The position numbers were made by a program, and so were the translations under genes. From Planctomycetota bacterium (GTDB taxonomy: Bacteria; Planctomycetota; UBA1135; UBA2386), in the NCBI GenBank assembly GCA_016713175.1, contig JADJPQ010000003.1, positions 496,001 to 560,000 of the forward strand: a DNA stretch of 64,000 bases, in the 5' to 3' direction. Position 1 is the stretch's first letter. Each line of letters begins with the position of its first letter. The notes beneath the pieces are model-generated. The model was not told the origin of the DNA. It did no database searches and saw nothing but the letters and a program-made list of their open reading frames with translations. Below, piece by piece: positions 25,616 through 35,270 of the stretch.

Positions 25616-27860
25616 TCACATCAGACTGGCCGGATCGACGTCGAGCGTGACCCGACACGTCCGCGTCGCGCGATCCTCGACCGTGCCGATCGTCGCCATC
25701 GCCTTCTCGAACGCCGCCGGCGTGTAGCACTTGCACAACATGTGCCACCGCCACCGGTCCTTGACCTTGGCGATCACCGCCGGCGCCGGTCCGAGCACCT
25801 CGACATCCGGCAACGACCGCATCGGCGCCACCGCATCCAACAACAACTGCCGCGCTTCGCCCTCGCCGTGCGCCTCCGCCAGCACCCGAAGCAGCCGCGA
25901 GAACGGCGGATACCCCGTCTGCTTGCGGAACAGCAGTTCCTGCTGCACGAACGCGTCGTAGTCGTTCCGCGCCGCCGCCTGCACCGCATAGTTGTCCGGA
26001 CAGAACGTCTGCAGCACCACCGTACCCGGCTTGTCGGCACGACCGGCGCGACCGGCGACCTGCGCCAGCAGCTGGAACGTCCGTTCGGCGGCGCGATAGT
26101 CCGGCACGAACAGGCCGGTGTCGGCCGAGACGACACCGACCAGCGTGACATCCGGGAAATCGAGGCCCTTGGCGATCATCTGCGTGCCGATCAGCACGTC
26201 GATGTGCTTCTTGCGGAACGCCGACAGCACCCGTTCGTGCGCGCCGCGTTCGGCCATCGTGTCGGCATCCATCCGCGCGACGATTGCCTGCGGAAACTTC
26301 TCCTTCACGACCGCTTCGAGCCGTTCGGTGCCGACCCCGAGTTCGTGCATGCCCGGGTGCTGGCAGGTCATGCACATTTCCGGCCGCCGCTTCTCGCGGC
26401 AGCACCAGTGGCAGATCAGCCGCGCGCGCCGGACGTGCCAGGTCATCGACACCGAACAGTGCTCGCACTTGACGACTTCACCGCAGCCGGGACACAGCAG
26501 CACCGGCGAGTAGCCGCGGCGGTTCAGGAACAGCAGCACCTGATCGCGGACGCGCAGCCGCTCTTCCATCATCACCAGCAACGTGCGCGACAGCACCACG
26601 CCGGCGCGGCGGACTTCCTTCGGCTCGCCGCGCAGATCCTGCACGACGATCTTCGGCAGTGTGCCCTTTGCCGGCACGCGCCGGCAGCGTCAGCAGTTCG
26701 TAGATCCCGCGCCGCGCCTTGCCGATCGATTCGAGCGTCGGCGTCGCCGAACCGAGCACCACCGGCGCCGCCTCGATCTCGCCGCGGACGATCGCCATCT
26801 CGCGGGCGTGGTAGCGCGGCGTGCTGTCCTGCTTGAACGACGACTCGTGCTCTTCGTCGACGACGATCAGGCCGAGATTCTGCACCGGCGCGAACAGCGC
26901 CGAGCGCGCGCCGATCGCGATGCTGGCCTTGCCCTGCAGCAGCCGCTGCCATTGCCGACCGCGCTCGGCGTCGGTCAGCCCGGAGTGCAGCACCGCGACG
27001 TCCGGGAACCGCGACGCGAACCGACCGACGGTCTGCGGCGTCAGCGAGATCTCGGGCACCAGCACGATCGCCGAACGACCGCGCGCGCGCACCTCCTCGA
27101 GGATGCGCAGGTAGACCTCGGTCTTGCCGCTGCCGGTGACGCCGTGCAGCAGGAACGTCCGGTGCGCGCCGCGTTCGATCACCGCCGCGACGGCGGCGAC
27201 GGCCCGTTGCTGGTCGACGTTGAGGTCGTGCCGGTCAGCGCGCTCGTCGGGCGACGGCGTCAGGTCGTGCAGTTCCTCGGCGACCAGCACCTTGCGCAGC
27301 AGGCCATGCTTGACCAGCGTCTGCCACGGACTCTCGCTGGTCTGCGTCCGGCGCATCAGCTCGAACACCGGCATCGGCCCACCGAACTCGAGCACCGTGC
27401 GCAGCACGCGCGATCGCTGCTGATGCTTGTCCTCGAGTTCAGCGACGGCGCGCAGCGCCAGATCGTGCGGCGCCTGCACGACCAGACACGGAATGCGCTT
27501 CTGACCGCGCCGCTTGGCCACGGCCGGCAACGTCGCATCCAGCGCCTCGCCGAGACTGCAGCCGTAGGTGCGTGCCATCCGCCGCGCCAGCTCGAGCAAC
27601 GGCGCCGGCAGCGTCAGTTCGGCATCGAGCACCGCGTCGATCGCCTTGATCTTCGGCAGCGGCACGTCGGTGGTGTCACTGATCGCGATGACGACCCCGG
27701 CCAGGTTGCGGCCGTGGAACGGCACGCGCACACGATTGCCGGGCCGCACGTCCTGCGCTTCTGCGAGCCGGTACGTGAACTCCTGGCGCAGCGGCAACGG
27801 CAAAGCCACCTGCACGAAGCGGGGCGGCGGCGGCGATGGCTCGAGTTCTGTCCCGGTCAC
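25616..27860 (-). CDS. priA: Primosomal replication protein PriA, broken by one frame shift
   Basis: PriA restarts stalled replication forks as a 3'-5' helicase. The N-terminal half (from 27860) has the PriA DNA-binding segments, Walker A GVTGSGKTE and Walker B VVDEEHESSFKQ. The C-terminal half (to 25616) has the zinc-binding cysteines in CPGCGEVVKCEHC and CHWC...CMTC, followed by conserved helicase motifs. The halves are in different frames. The first reaches LLTLPARAGK and the second resumes at GTLPKIVVQDLRGEP, so one extra base lies in the AAAGGG run near 26664-26669. Because PriA is a core gene and both halves are otherwise intact, sequencing or assembly error is the simplest explanation. 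Confidence 0.93.
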
Positions 27861-27943
27861 GCCGCCATCGTGTCAGGAACGGCGGCTGATTGCGACCCCA
27901 TCGCGGCTGCCGCGCTCTTGGCTGCAAGACCGGCGACCGGCCG

Positions 27944-29922
27944 CTACTTCAGGTCGCGGGCACGGCGATAGAGGCGCCAGGTGTCGGCATCGCGTGCGAA
28001 TTCGTGCACGAACAGTTGCCACAATCGCGCGGCGTTGCGGTTGGCCTGCGCCCATTCGGCCGGCCGCTGGCCTGCTTCCTGCAGGAACATCCGGATCGCG
28101 TGCAGGCCATGCGCTTCAGCCAGGAACATGTGCAGCCGGTTGGCGCGATCGAGCGAGCCGACCGACAGCATGTTCTCCATCGCCAGTTCCGCGGCGGCGA
28201 GCTGCACGACCTGGTGGCCGCTCCTGGCCAGTTCGGCGGCCTGGTCGCGGTCGAAACCCGGACTGGCGAGGAACGCGTACAACTGGCTGCGCACTGCCGG
28301 CACGTTTGCCGTCGCCGCGGCCTGGATCACCGGCTCGACATTGACGAAGGCGAGTTCCCGTACGGCTTCCTGCGCATTCAACCGGCGCGCGGTCTGCTGC
28401 AGCTCGTTGACTCGCGAATCGATCAAACGCTTGCCGGCAACTGGATCAGCGCTGGCCACCGACAGCCAGGCCGGTCGTTCCATCGACAGGTCCAGGACTT
28501 CGCGCCAGGTCGTGTAGCCGCCGGAGGGTTGACTGCGCACGGGCATCAGCAACAGGGCGATGCCACCGAGAATCACGGCCAGGACCAGGACGGTGCGGAC
28601 GAGCCTGCCGAACACGCTGCGAACGCGCGCCCGCGCCGCCTGGCGTTCGGCGGCCCGCTGCGCGCGTCGCTGCTCGCGTTCGGCCCGCCGCGCGTGGCGG
28701 CGGGCTTCCCGTTCGCCGTGTTGCAGGTGCCACCAGCGCTTCAGCGAGGCGACCCCGTCGCGCCAGGGCTGCTCCCGCACCTTCTGCTGCAACTGCGCCG
28801 AAGCCTTGCGCGCGATCGCCTTGGCATTCGCCATGGCCTCGCGCGCAATCTTGCCGGCATGGGTCGCGGCTTCGCCAGCGGCCTTGCGGAACCCGGCGTA
28901 CGGATCGTCGGCAGGCGGAGTCGGCGGCGGCGACGCCCCGGTCGCCGCGGGCCCGGGCGGTGGCGCCGAGGTCACCGCAGCAGTCGTCGAACCGGCATCC
29001 TGCCACGCCGCGGCACCGGCACTGGCCGGCGCGCCGAGCGCCGCGATCAGTTCGTGCACGCTCTGGAATCGCTGCGCCGGATCCTTCGCCAGACACCGTT
29101 CGAGCGCCGCTCGTTCGCGGGGACCGAGTTCGGCGGGGAACGCCGGCGGTTCGTGTTCGTGCTTGCGCAACACCTCCCACTCCGTGTCGCCCTTGAACGG
29201 CACGTCGCCGCAGACGATCTCGAACAGCATCACGCCGAGCGAGTAGATGTCCGAGCGCGCATCGCCGCGCCGCTGCAGCATCTCCGGCGCCATGTAATAC
29301 GGCGTGCCGCGCCCCATCGACAGCGACCCGCGACTGTGCGTCACCAGCTTCGACAGCCCGTAATCCCCGACGCGGGCGACGCCACCCTTCAGGAACACGT
29401 TCGCCGGCTTCAGATCGAAGTGCACCAACGAACGTTCGTGCAGCGCCGCGACCCCGCGGCAGGCCTGCAGGAACCAGCGCAGCAGCTCCGGCCGCGTGGT
29501 CGCGTCCCCGGCAACCGGTCCTTCAGCGTCTCGGCACCGGCATAGGCCATCACGATGAACGGGATGCCGTCGACCTCGCCACGATCCTCGATCGACACCA
29601 GGTTGGGATGATCGACCTGGGCGAAGTACTTGACCTGCTCGAGCTCGAGCAGCACCGCGCGTCGCACCTCGGAGTCGTCGACCTTCAGGAACTTGATCGC
29701 ATAGTCCTTGCCGATCGACTGCCGGGTGGCCTTGAACACCAACCCGAACGCACCGCCGCCCAGCTTGCTGCCGATCGCAAAGCCCGGCAGATAGCCCGGC
29801 TGGCGGTAGTTGGCGTAGAACGCCTCCCAATCGGCGGTGCGCTCCGGCCCGACCGCAGCGGGTTGCGGATGCGGCGCTGGCAATTCGGGTACGACCATCG
29901 GCTCTGGCAGAATACGGTCCAC
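27944..29922 (-). CDS. Ser/Thr protein kinase with a C-terminal membrane anchor, one frame break
   Basis: The N-terminal part has a P-loop (IGSKLGGGAFGLVFKA) and a catalytic Lys (YAIKFLKVDD). The C-lobe has a non-RD catalytic loop HFDLKPANVFL and a DYG in place of DFG (RVGDYGLSKLV). After the kinase come a proline/alanine linker, a basic coiled stretch, one membrane helix (VLVLAVILGGIALLLMPV) and a 150-residue helical extracytoplasmic domain. The frame is lost after AETLKDRLPG and resumes at DATTRPELLRWF. The break falls in a run of four Gs (29506-29509), so one G is probably missing. The kinase is expected to act in envelope signalling. Its substrate is unknown. Confidence 0.85.
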
Positions 29923-30000
29923 GGCGGTCCTCGGGCAGAGGCCGCGACTACGGGTGCCGGTCCGAGGATTCGGGAAACGGGGGAACCGGCGCTCGCGGGC

Positions 30001-30318
30001 TCAGCAAGCCGGGTGCGGGCAGGTGCACGGAGTCGCGCGACAACGCGGGCAACCGGCGGCGTACTTGGCGCGGCCCACCGCCTCCAGATCGATGCCATGC
30101 AGCGACGCCAGGGTCGCCAGCCAGGCGTAGACGTCGCCGAACTCCTCTTCGAGGTTCTGCCGTTGCCGTCGGCGGATCGCGCGCACCAGCTCGCCGACTT
30201 CTTCGACGAACCACAGCAACGTTCCCGGCACGCCGCGGCCCGCGTCGCGTTCGTAGTAGATGTCCTCGATCAGCCGTTGGAACGTGCCGGCCGGCGCCTG
30301 GTGATGCTCTTGGCTCAC
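30001..30318 (-). CDS. MazG-like nucleotide pyrophosphohydrolase domain protein
   Basis: The 105-residue protein has the EExxE...ExxD signature of the MazG-like all-alpha NTP pyrophosphatases (FVEEVGELVRAI and LEEEFGDVYAWLA). MazG-type enzymes hydrolyse NTPs or dNTPs to monophosphates and pyrophosphate. The C-terminus carries a cysteine-rich tail (CPRCRATPCTC) that could bind metal and is unusual for the family. The GTG start at 30318 overlaps the stop of the SpoIIE-type gene (GTGA). It may be a house-cleaning enzyme co-expressed with phospholipid-synthesis genes. Confidence 0.85.
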   Translation of the reverse strand: MSQEHHQAPAGTFQRLIEDIYYERDAGRGVPGTLLWFVEEVGELVRAIRRRQRQNLEEEFGDVYAWLATLASLHGIDLEAVGRAKYAAGCPRCRATPCTCPHPAC

Positions 30319-31433
30319 GCCTGGCCCGCTTTCTTCGCCGTCAACAGCACGAGGTCCTCGCGCAGACCGTCGGCACCGGCGTCCTGTTCGAGCGAGCCGA
30401 GCACCATGTTCATGAACATCGCCGTGTGCCGCGGCGAGTGCTGGCGCAGCAGGTCCAGGAAGCCATGCGTGCGCAGCGCCGTATCGTTGCACAGGACCAG
30501 CCGGGTGCCCGGGCTCATCTGGATCTCCTGCGGCCGGATCGACTTCTCGAACACCGGGCCGTCGTCGAGACCGAGCGCGATGCCTTCGGCGGCGAGCTCG
30601 AGCACTTCACCGCGCTGGCAGATCAACAGCGGGGTGCGGGCACCGGCCTGGTAGAGCTTGGCGCCGTCGGGGCCGAGCTGCAGCAGCGTCGCGCGCGCAC
30701 AGCAGCCAGCGGGCAAGGTCTGCTTCAGCACCTTGTTGGCATGGGCGAGCGCCTTGCGCGGCACCGCGCCGGCGGCGAGCGCGCGATGCAGTTCATCGCG
30801 GGCCATCCGACAGGCGACCACCGTCATCGCCGAGTTGCCTTCGCCGCTCACCAGATAGCAGGTGCCGGTGCCGGATTCGCCTTCGGCACGCACCAGATCG
30901 AAGTAATCGAGCCCACCGCGGGAGCCGGCAGCCAGCGAACCATCGACTTCGTAGCCGTCGATGCCCGTCAGTTGCTGCGGCACGACCTTGTCGCGCAGCT
31001 GCTTGACCTGCGGGTCCATCGACACCAGCGTGCCGCCGCCCTTCTCGTGTTCGCCGAGCAGCTTGGCCAGGTCGGTCGCCAGGAACTGCAGGCCGCGGCC
31101 AAGGGCACCGATCTCGTCGTCGCCGCTGCTGCGCACCTTCACTTCGGTGCCGCCGCGGCCGAGCTTGCTGACGGCGAGACCGAGGTCGGTCAGCCGGGTG
31201 CCGAACTGGCCGCCGACGACCCAGCCGGCCACGGCGCCGAGAGCGCCGACCACCGCGGCGAGCAGCAGACCCACGAGCCAGGCCTTCTTGACCGAATCGC
31301 CATCGCTGACCGACGGCGACAGATTGGTGATCACGGCGACGGCGGCGATCAGGCCGCCGAGCAGGCAGACGACCCCCATCACCAGCGCGAGTTTCAGCGC
31401 GATCTTGCCGGACGACTTGCCTTTGCGGGCCAT
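30315..31433 (-). CDS. Membrane-anchored SpoIIE/PP2C-type phosphatase with HAMP-like linker
   Basis: The 372-residue protein has two transmembrane helices near residues 12-36 and 50-75 with only a short extracytoplasmic loop. A HAMP-like helix pair follows (LGRGGTEVKVRSSGDDEIGALGRGLQFL in outline), then a C-terminal SpoIIE/RsbU-type domain (DYFDLVRAEG, VSGEGNSAMTVVACRMA, LPAGCCARATLLQL, LVLCNDTAL). Family members dephosphorylate anti-sigma-factor antagonists. The usual GHG motif is replaced by variants, so activity is not certain. It is the second-last gene of the rimO-pgsA-pgpA unit. Confidence 0.82.
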   Translation of the reverse strand: MARKGKSSGKIALKLALVMGVVCLLGGLIAAVAVITNLSPSVSDGDSVKKAWLVGLLLAAVVGALGAVAGWVVGGQFGTRLTDLGLAVSKLGRGGTEVKVRSSGDDEIGALGRGLQFLATDLAKLLGEHEKGGGTLVSMDPQVKQLRDKVVPQQLTGIDGYEVDGSLAAGSRGGLDYFDLVRAEGESGTGTCYLVSGEGNSAMTVVACRMARDELHRALAAGAVPRKALAHANKVLKQTLPAGCCARATLLQLGPDGAKLYQAGARTPLLICQRGEVLELAAEGIALGLDDGPVFEKSIRPQEIQMSPGTRLVLCNDTALRTHGFLDLLRQHSPRHTAMFMNMVLGSLEQDAGADGLREDLVLLTAKKAGQA

Positions 31434-31437
31434 GATC

Positions 31438-31929
31438 TCACCAACCGAGCCAGGGCAGCACGAGCCAGAGCGACAGGCCGGCATACAAACCGGCCATCTG
31501 GTCGTCGGCCATGATGCCGAGCGCACCGGGCAGATCCTCGAGCTTTCTGGCCGGCTGGATCTTCGCGACGTCGAAGAACCGGAAGGCGAAGAACGCCGCC
31601 ATGTGGGCCAGGCCCCCGGGCGGCCCGCCGGCCTCGCCACGCAACGCTGCGTAGGTCGCGATGGTGACCAGATAGCCGACCACCTCGTCGAGCACGAAGG
31701 CGCCCGGGTCCTCGCGCGGCCAGGTCCGCTTGACGTAGTCCGACTGCAGCGTGCCGAACAGGAACAACACCGCCGCGGCACTCCACCAGGCGATCTGCAG
31801 GTGATCTGGCACCGCGAACTGCAGACCGATCGCCAGCACGACGCCGCCGAGCGTGCCGACGGTGCCGGGCGCGAACGGCGACAGCCCGAGGCCGCAGGCA
31901 GTGATCAGCAGGAAGCGGAGGCGGTCCAT
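31438..31929 (-). CDS. pgpA: Phosphatidylglycerophosphatase A
   Basis: The 163-residue protein matches the PgpA family: SPFAPGTVGTLGGVVL near residue 20, FVLDEVVGYLVTI near residue 75, FFAFRFFDVAKIQPARKLEDLPGALGIMADD near residues 105-135 in outline, and hydrophobic helices between. PgpA removes phosphate from phosphatidylglycerophosphate, the step after PgsA, whose gene lies directly upstream. The ATG at 31929 is preceded by an AGGAGA about 12 bases upstream. The longer frame would overlap pgsA. The pathway makes phosphatidylglycerol for the membrane. Confidence 0.92.
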   Translation of the reverse strand: MDRLRFLLITACGLGLSPFAPGTVGTLGGVVLAIGLQFAVPDHLQIAWWSAAAVLFLFGTLQSDYVKRTWPREDPGAFVLDEVVGYLVTIATYAALRGEAGGPPGGLAHMAAFFAFRFFDVAKIQPARKLEDLPGALGIMADDQMAGLYAGLSLWLVLPWLGW

Positions 31930-31952
31930 GAGCCGGTCGTTCTCCTTGGGCG

Positions 31953-32519
31953 CTAGCGCGCGAACAGGATGTCCTTGGCCTTCACGACGTAGTTGACGCC
32001 CGACACGACGGTCAGCGCCAGGCTGACCCAGAACCCATACACCGCGGCCCACACCCAGATGTCGGTGCCCGCCACCATGGTCAGGAGCGCGCCGACGGTC
32101 CAGCACTGCGAGACCATCTTCCATTTGCCGAGCTTGTCGGCCGGGAACGGTCGCCCGGAAGCCTCGACCACGCCGCGGATGGCGGTGACCAGGAACTCAC
32201 GGGCGATCACGATGACGACATACCAGGTCGTCAGCACCTGCGTCGCCGCCGGGAACTGCAACAGCGTCACCAGCGAACCGGCGATCAGCACCTTGTCGGC
32301 GAACGGGTCGGCGACGCGGCCGAACGCGGTCACCATCTGCCATTTGCGCGCCAGATAGCCGTCGAGGAAATCCGAGAACGCGGCGATCAGGAACAGCACG
32401 AACGCGATCCAGGTCAACGTGGCATCCGGCTGCAGCGGATCGCGGATCGCCTCGAGACAGACGAACGTGGCCGCCGTGATCACGAGGCGCGACAGGGTGA
32501 TCAGGTTGGGGACGTTCAC
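31953..32519 (-). CDS. pgsA: CDP-diacylglycerol-glycerol-3-phosphate 3-phosphatidyltransferase
   Basis: The 188-residue integral membrane enzyme carries the CDP-alcohol phosphatidyltransferase motif DGYLARKWQMVTAFGRVADPFAD (DGxxAR...GxxxDPxxD, within residues 50-75). The N-terminal NVPNLITLSRLVITA is typical for PgsA. The GTG at 32519 is chosen because it gives this conserved N-terminus. It starts 4 bases after the rimO stop, and pgpA follows, so the two enzymes of phosphatidylglycerol synthesis are adjacent. Confidence 0.94.
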   Translation of the reverse strand: MNVPNLITLSRLVITAATFVCLEAIRDPLQPDATLTWIAFVLFLIAAFSDFLDGYLARKWQMVTAFGRVADPFADKVLIAGSLVTLLQFPAATQVLTTWYVVIVIAREFLVTAIRGVVEASGRPFPADKLGKWKMVSQCWTVGALLTMVAGTDIWVWAAVYGFWVSLALTVVSGVNYVVKAKDILFAR

Positions 32520-32523
32520 GCGG

Positions 32524-33912
32524 TCATTCCGGCTTGCGCTTGCCTTTGCTCGTCCTGACGGCGGTGGCGGCCGCCGGGTCGCCACGCAGGTCGTAGTCAT
32601 CGGCACCGGTGATCGCGACATCGATCAGATCACCAGGAGCGCCGGCATCCTTGGCCAGCAGGACGCGACAGTCGACTTCCGGCGCGTCGGCATGGGTGCG
32701 GCCGACCACCGCCTTGGCGTCGATGTCGTAGCCGTCGATCAGCACCGGCACGGTCTTGCCGACGAACGTCCGCTGGAACGTTCCCATGACGCCCTTCTGC
32801 AGCGCCATCAGCTCGGCGCAGCGGGCCGCTGCAACCTCGGCCGGCACCTGGTCTGGCATCGCGAACGCCGGCGTGCCTTCCTCGTGCGAGTAGGTGAACA
32901 CGCCCAGTCGTTCGAACCGGTAGTCGGTCACCAGGGCACGCGCCGCCGCGAAGTCGGCTTCGGTCTCACCGGGAAAACCGGCGATCAGCGTGCTGCGGAC
33001 GGCGATGCCCGGCACTTCGGTGCGCAGACGATCGAGGATGCCGCGCACCTGCTCGCTCGACACGCCGCGCTTCATCGCCCTGAGCATCGGGCCACTGATG
33101 TGCTGGATCGGGATGTCCAGGTAACGCACCGCCTTCTGGTGTTCGCGCAAGAACGTCGTCAGCGCGGCATCGACCGTGTGCGGGTACGCATACATCAACC
33201 GGATCCAGCGGATGCCGTCGACCTCGCCGAGCTTCTCCAGCAAGTCGGCGATCAGCCGCTTGCGCGCAAAGTCGAGGCCATAGGCGGTGCTGTCCTCGGC
33301 GACGACGACGAGCTCCTTGATGCCGGCCGCGGCCAGCCCTCTGGCCTCCTCGACCAGCACGTCCATCGGCTTGCTGCGGTTGCGACCGCGCATCGACGGG
33401 ATCGCACAGAACGTGCACTTGTGGTCACAGCCCTCGCTGATGCGCAGGTAGGCAAAGCTCTTCGGCGTCAGCAGGAACCGCTTGTTGTCCGACCGCGGGC
33501 CCTTGGGTTTGCCGCCGTCGACGGTGGCCGAGAAGCGCCGGCTGGTGCCGTTGACGATCTTGCGGACCACGCCCGGCACGCCCGAGTAGTCGGACAGGCC
33601 GAACACGGCGTCGAGTTCGGGCACCGACTTGCGCAGTTCGTCGCCGTAGCGCTGGGCCAGGCAACCGACGGCGATGACACCCTTCAGGTTGCCCTCCTGC
33701 TTCAGCCGCGCAACCGACAGGATCGTGTCGATCGATTCCTGTTTGGCGGTCTCGATGAAGCCGCAGGTGTTGACGACGACGACGTCGGCATCCTCGGGGT
33801 CCTTGACGACCTGCAGTCCCTCTTCGATCGCATGGCCCAGCAGCACCTCGCTGTCGACGAGGTTGCGGGCGCAGCCGAGGCTGATCAGGGACACGCGGAT
33901 GGCTTCGTTCAC
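32524..33912 (-). CDS. rimO: Ribosomal protein S12 methylthiotransferase RimO
   Basis: The 462-residue protein has the N-terminal MTTase domain (ISLGCARNLVDSE, VVNTCGFIETAKQES), the radical-SAM cluster motif CDHKCTFCAIP near residue 165, and a C-terminal TRAM domain. RimO attaches a methylthio group to the conserved Asp of ribosomal protein S12. The N-terminal cysteines for the auxiliary 4Fe-4S cluster (positions near 14, 50 and 84) are all present. The gene continues the ribosome-linked cluster and is followed almost at once by pgsA. Confidence 0.95.
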   Translation of the reverse strand: MNEAIRVSLISLGCARNLVDSEVLLGHAIEEGLQVVKDPEDADVVVVNTCGFIETAKQESIDTILSVARLKQEGNLKGVIAVGCLAQRYGDELRKSVPELDAVFGLSDYSGVPGVVRKIVNGTSRRFSATVDGGKPKGPRSDNKRFLLTPKSFAYLRISEGCDHKCTFCAIPSMRGRNRSKPMDVLVEEARGLAAAGIKELVVVAEDSTAYGLDFARKRLIADLLEKLGEVDGIRWIRLMYAYPHTVDAALTTFLREHQKAVRYLDIPIQHISGPMLRAMKRGVSSEQVRGILDRLRTEVPGIAVRSTLIAGFPGETEADFAAARALVTDYRFERLGVFTYSHEEGTPAFAMPDQVPAEVAAARCAELMALQKGVMGTFQRTFVGKTVPVLIDGYDIDAKAVVGRTHADAPEVDCRVLLAKDAGAPGDLIDVAITGADDYDLRGDPAAATAVRTSKGKRKPE

Positions 33913-33983
33913 GAACGGGCTCCGGCCGGCGAGGCCGCCAGCGGGCCCGTCCGGGCGTAGCCGCCGACGGCCGCGCCGACGAA

Positions 33984-34436
33984 CTACGCGGGCTTGGCCT
34001 GGACGACCCAGACCTTGACGGTGGCGTCGACGGTCTGGTGCAGGTGCACGACGATGTCGAACACGCCGATCTCCTTGAGCGGTTGCTCGAGGCGGATCTG
34101 CTTGTCCTCGATCGGCAGACCCTTGGCGCGCAAGGCGCCGGCAATCTGCGCGGCGTTGACCGAGCCGAACAGGTGGCCTTCTTCGTTGGCGCGACCCTCG
34201 ATCGTCACCGAGGCTTCGCCGATCTTGGCGGCGAGCTCCTTCAGCGACGCGACGCGGGCCTGTTCTTCGGCCAACGCCTGCGCGCGGGCGCGCTCGATCT
34301 GCGCCATGTTGGCCTTGGTGACCGCCACAGCGAGGCCTTGCGGCAACAGGTAGTTGCGCGCGTAGCCGATCTTCACCGTGACGACGTCACCGATGCGGCC
34401 GAGATGCTCCACGTTCTGCTTGAGCAGGAGTTCCAT
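33984..34436 (-). CDS. rplI: 50S ribosomal protein L9
   Basis: The 150-residue protein has the L9 N-terminal signature (LLKQNVEHLGRIGDVVTVKIGYARNYLLPQGLA in outline). A long connecting helix (IERARAQALAEEQARVASLKEL) and a C-terminal domain containing GHLFGSVN follow. It binds 23S rRNA at the base of the L1 stalk. It lies 3 bases behind rpsR, in the usual rpsF-rpsR-rplI order. Confidence 0.97.
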   Translation of the reverse strand: MELLLKQNVEHLGRIGDVVTVKIGYARNYLLPQGLAVAVTKANMAQIERARAQALAEEQARVASLKELAAKIGEASVTIEGRANEEGHLFGSVNAAQIAGALRAKGLPIEDKQIRLEQPLKEIGVFDIVVHLHQTVDATVKVWVVQAKPA

Positions 34437-34439
34437 GGC

Positions 34440-34757
34440 TCAGCCCCTCCCCACGAACGGCATCAGCGCAAGCAGACGCGCGCGCTTGATGGCTTCGGCC
34501 AGGAGTCGTTGGTTCTGGCCCGAGAAACCGGTGCGCTTGCGCGACTGGATCTTGCCGTTCGGGGTCACGAACCGGGACAGGTAGGCGACGTTCTTGTAGT
34601 CGAGCGGCTCCTCAGGCAGCGTCTCGCGACGCCGCGCGCCGAACCGGCCGAACTTGCCGCCGCTGCCGCCACGCCGGCCACCACCGCCGCCGCCGTAGCC
34701 GCCACCACCACCGCCGTAGCCGCCACCGCCGCCACCGCTATTGCCGAAGTTGCTCAC
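34440..34757 (-). CDS. rpsR: 30S ribosomal protein S18 with a glycine-rich N-terminus
   Basis: The C-terminal 65 residues are standard S18 (LDYKNVAYLSRFVTPNGKI, RKRTGFSGQNQRLLAEAIKRARLLALMPF). The first 40 residues are an unusual extension of glycine runs with Tyr, Arg and Phe (GGGGGGYGGGGGG twice, then RRGGSGGKFGRFG). Its start overlaps the rpsF stop by four bases. S18 forms a heterodimer with S6, encoded next to it. The extension could be a nucleic-acid-binding low-complexity tail. Confidence 0.95.
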   Translation of the reverse strand: MSNFGNSGGGGGGYGGGGGGYGGGGGGRRGGSGGKFGRFGARRRETLPEEPLDYKNVAYLSRFVTPNGKIQSRKRTGFSGQNQRLLAEAIKRARLLALMPFVGRG

Positions 34758-35218
34758 GAGTCACCTCCGCTTTTCTGCGGCTCGCCGGCCGGAGCCGGGG
34801 CGGGGGCCGATTCTTGGACCTCGGCCGCTGGAGCGGCGGGAGCCGCGGGCGCCGCGGGCGCTGATTCGGTCGGAATGGCCGCCACGTCGAATTCTGCTTC
34901 AGGTTCGTAGGCCGACTGCGGCACTTCGTCGCAGGTCAGCAGCAGATTCCGCAGCACGGTTTCCTGGAACTGCAGGTCACGGCGGATGCCAGTGAGCTGC
35001 TGGGTGTTGGCCTTGAAGTAGGTCAGCAGGTAGGTGCCACGCTGCTGGCCATGGATGTTGAAGGCCAGGCGACGTTCGTCCCAGCGCCGGCTGCTGACGA
35101 TCTGCGCGCCGTGCTTGGTGAACAGGCCGCAAACCGCATCCTTGAGCGGCTGCCAGCCCTTGCGCACTTCCCGATTGTCGAGAAGGCACATGCATTCGTA
35201 GGTTCGAGTCCGGTCCAA
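34754..35218 (-). CDS. rpsF: 30S ribosomal protein S6 with an Ala/Pro-rich C-terminal tail
   Basis: The 154-residue protein has the S6 domain in the first 105 residues (YECMCLLDNREVRKGWQPL, WDERRLAFNIHGQQRGTYLLTYF in outline). A C-terminal tail of Ala, Pro and Glu follows (APAAPAAPAAEVQESAPAPAP). The start is best placed at a TTG at 35218, because GGAG lies 7 bases upstream and the S6 fold begins immediately after. The next ATG would remove the first strand. Its end overlaps rpsR by four bases, consistent with the S6:S18 complex. Confidence 0.92.
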   Translation of the reverse strand: MDRTRTYECMCLLDNREVRKGWQPLKDAVCGLFTKHGAQIVSSRRWDERRLAFNIHGQQRGTYLLTYFKANTQQLTGIRRDLQFQETVLRNLLLTCDEVPQSAYEPEAEFDVAAIPTESAPAAPAAPAAPAAEVQESAPAPAPAGEPQKSGGDS

Positions 35219-35270
35219 AGTCAGTCTCCGGGGCGGTTGCCCTGAGCCATCCACGTTGCCGTGGCGATGC

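Noticed and set aside
35196..35214. T-arm-like sequence (GGTTCGAGTCC) near the start of rpsF
   Set aside because: No acceptor, D or anticodon arm can be paired around it. It encodes the first residues of S6.
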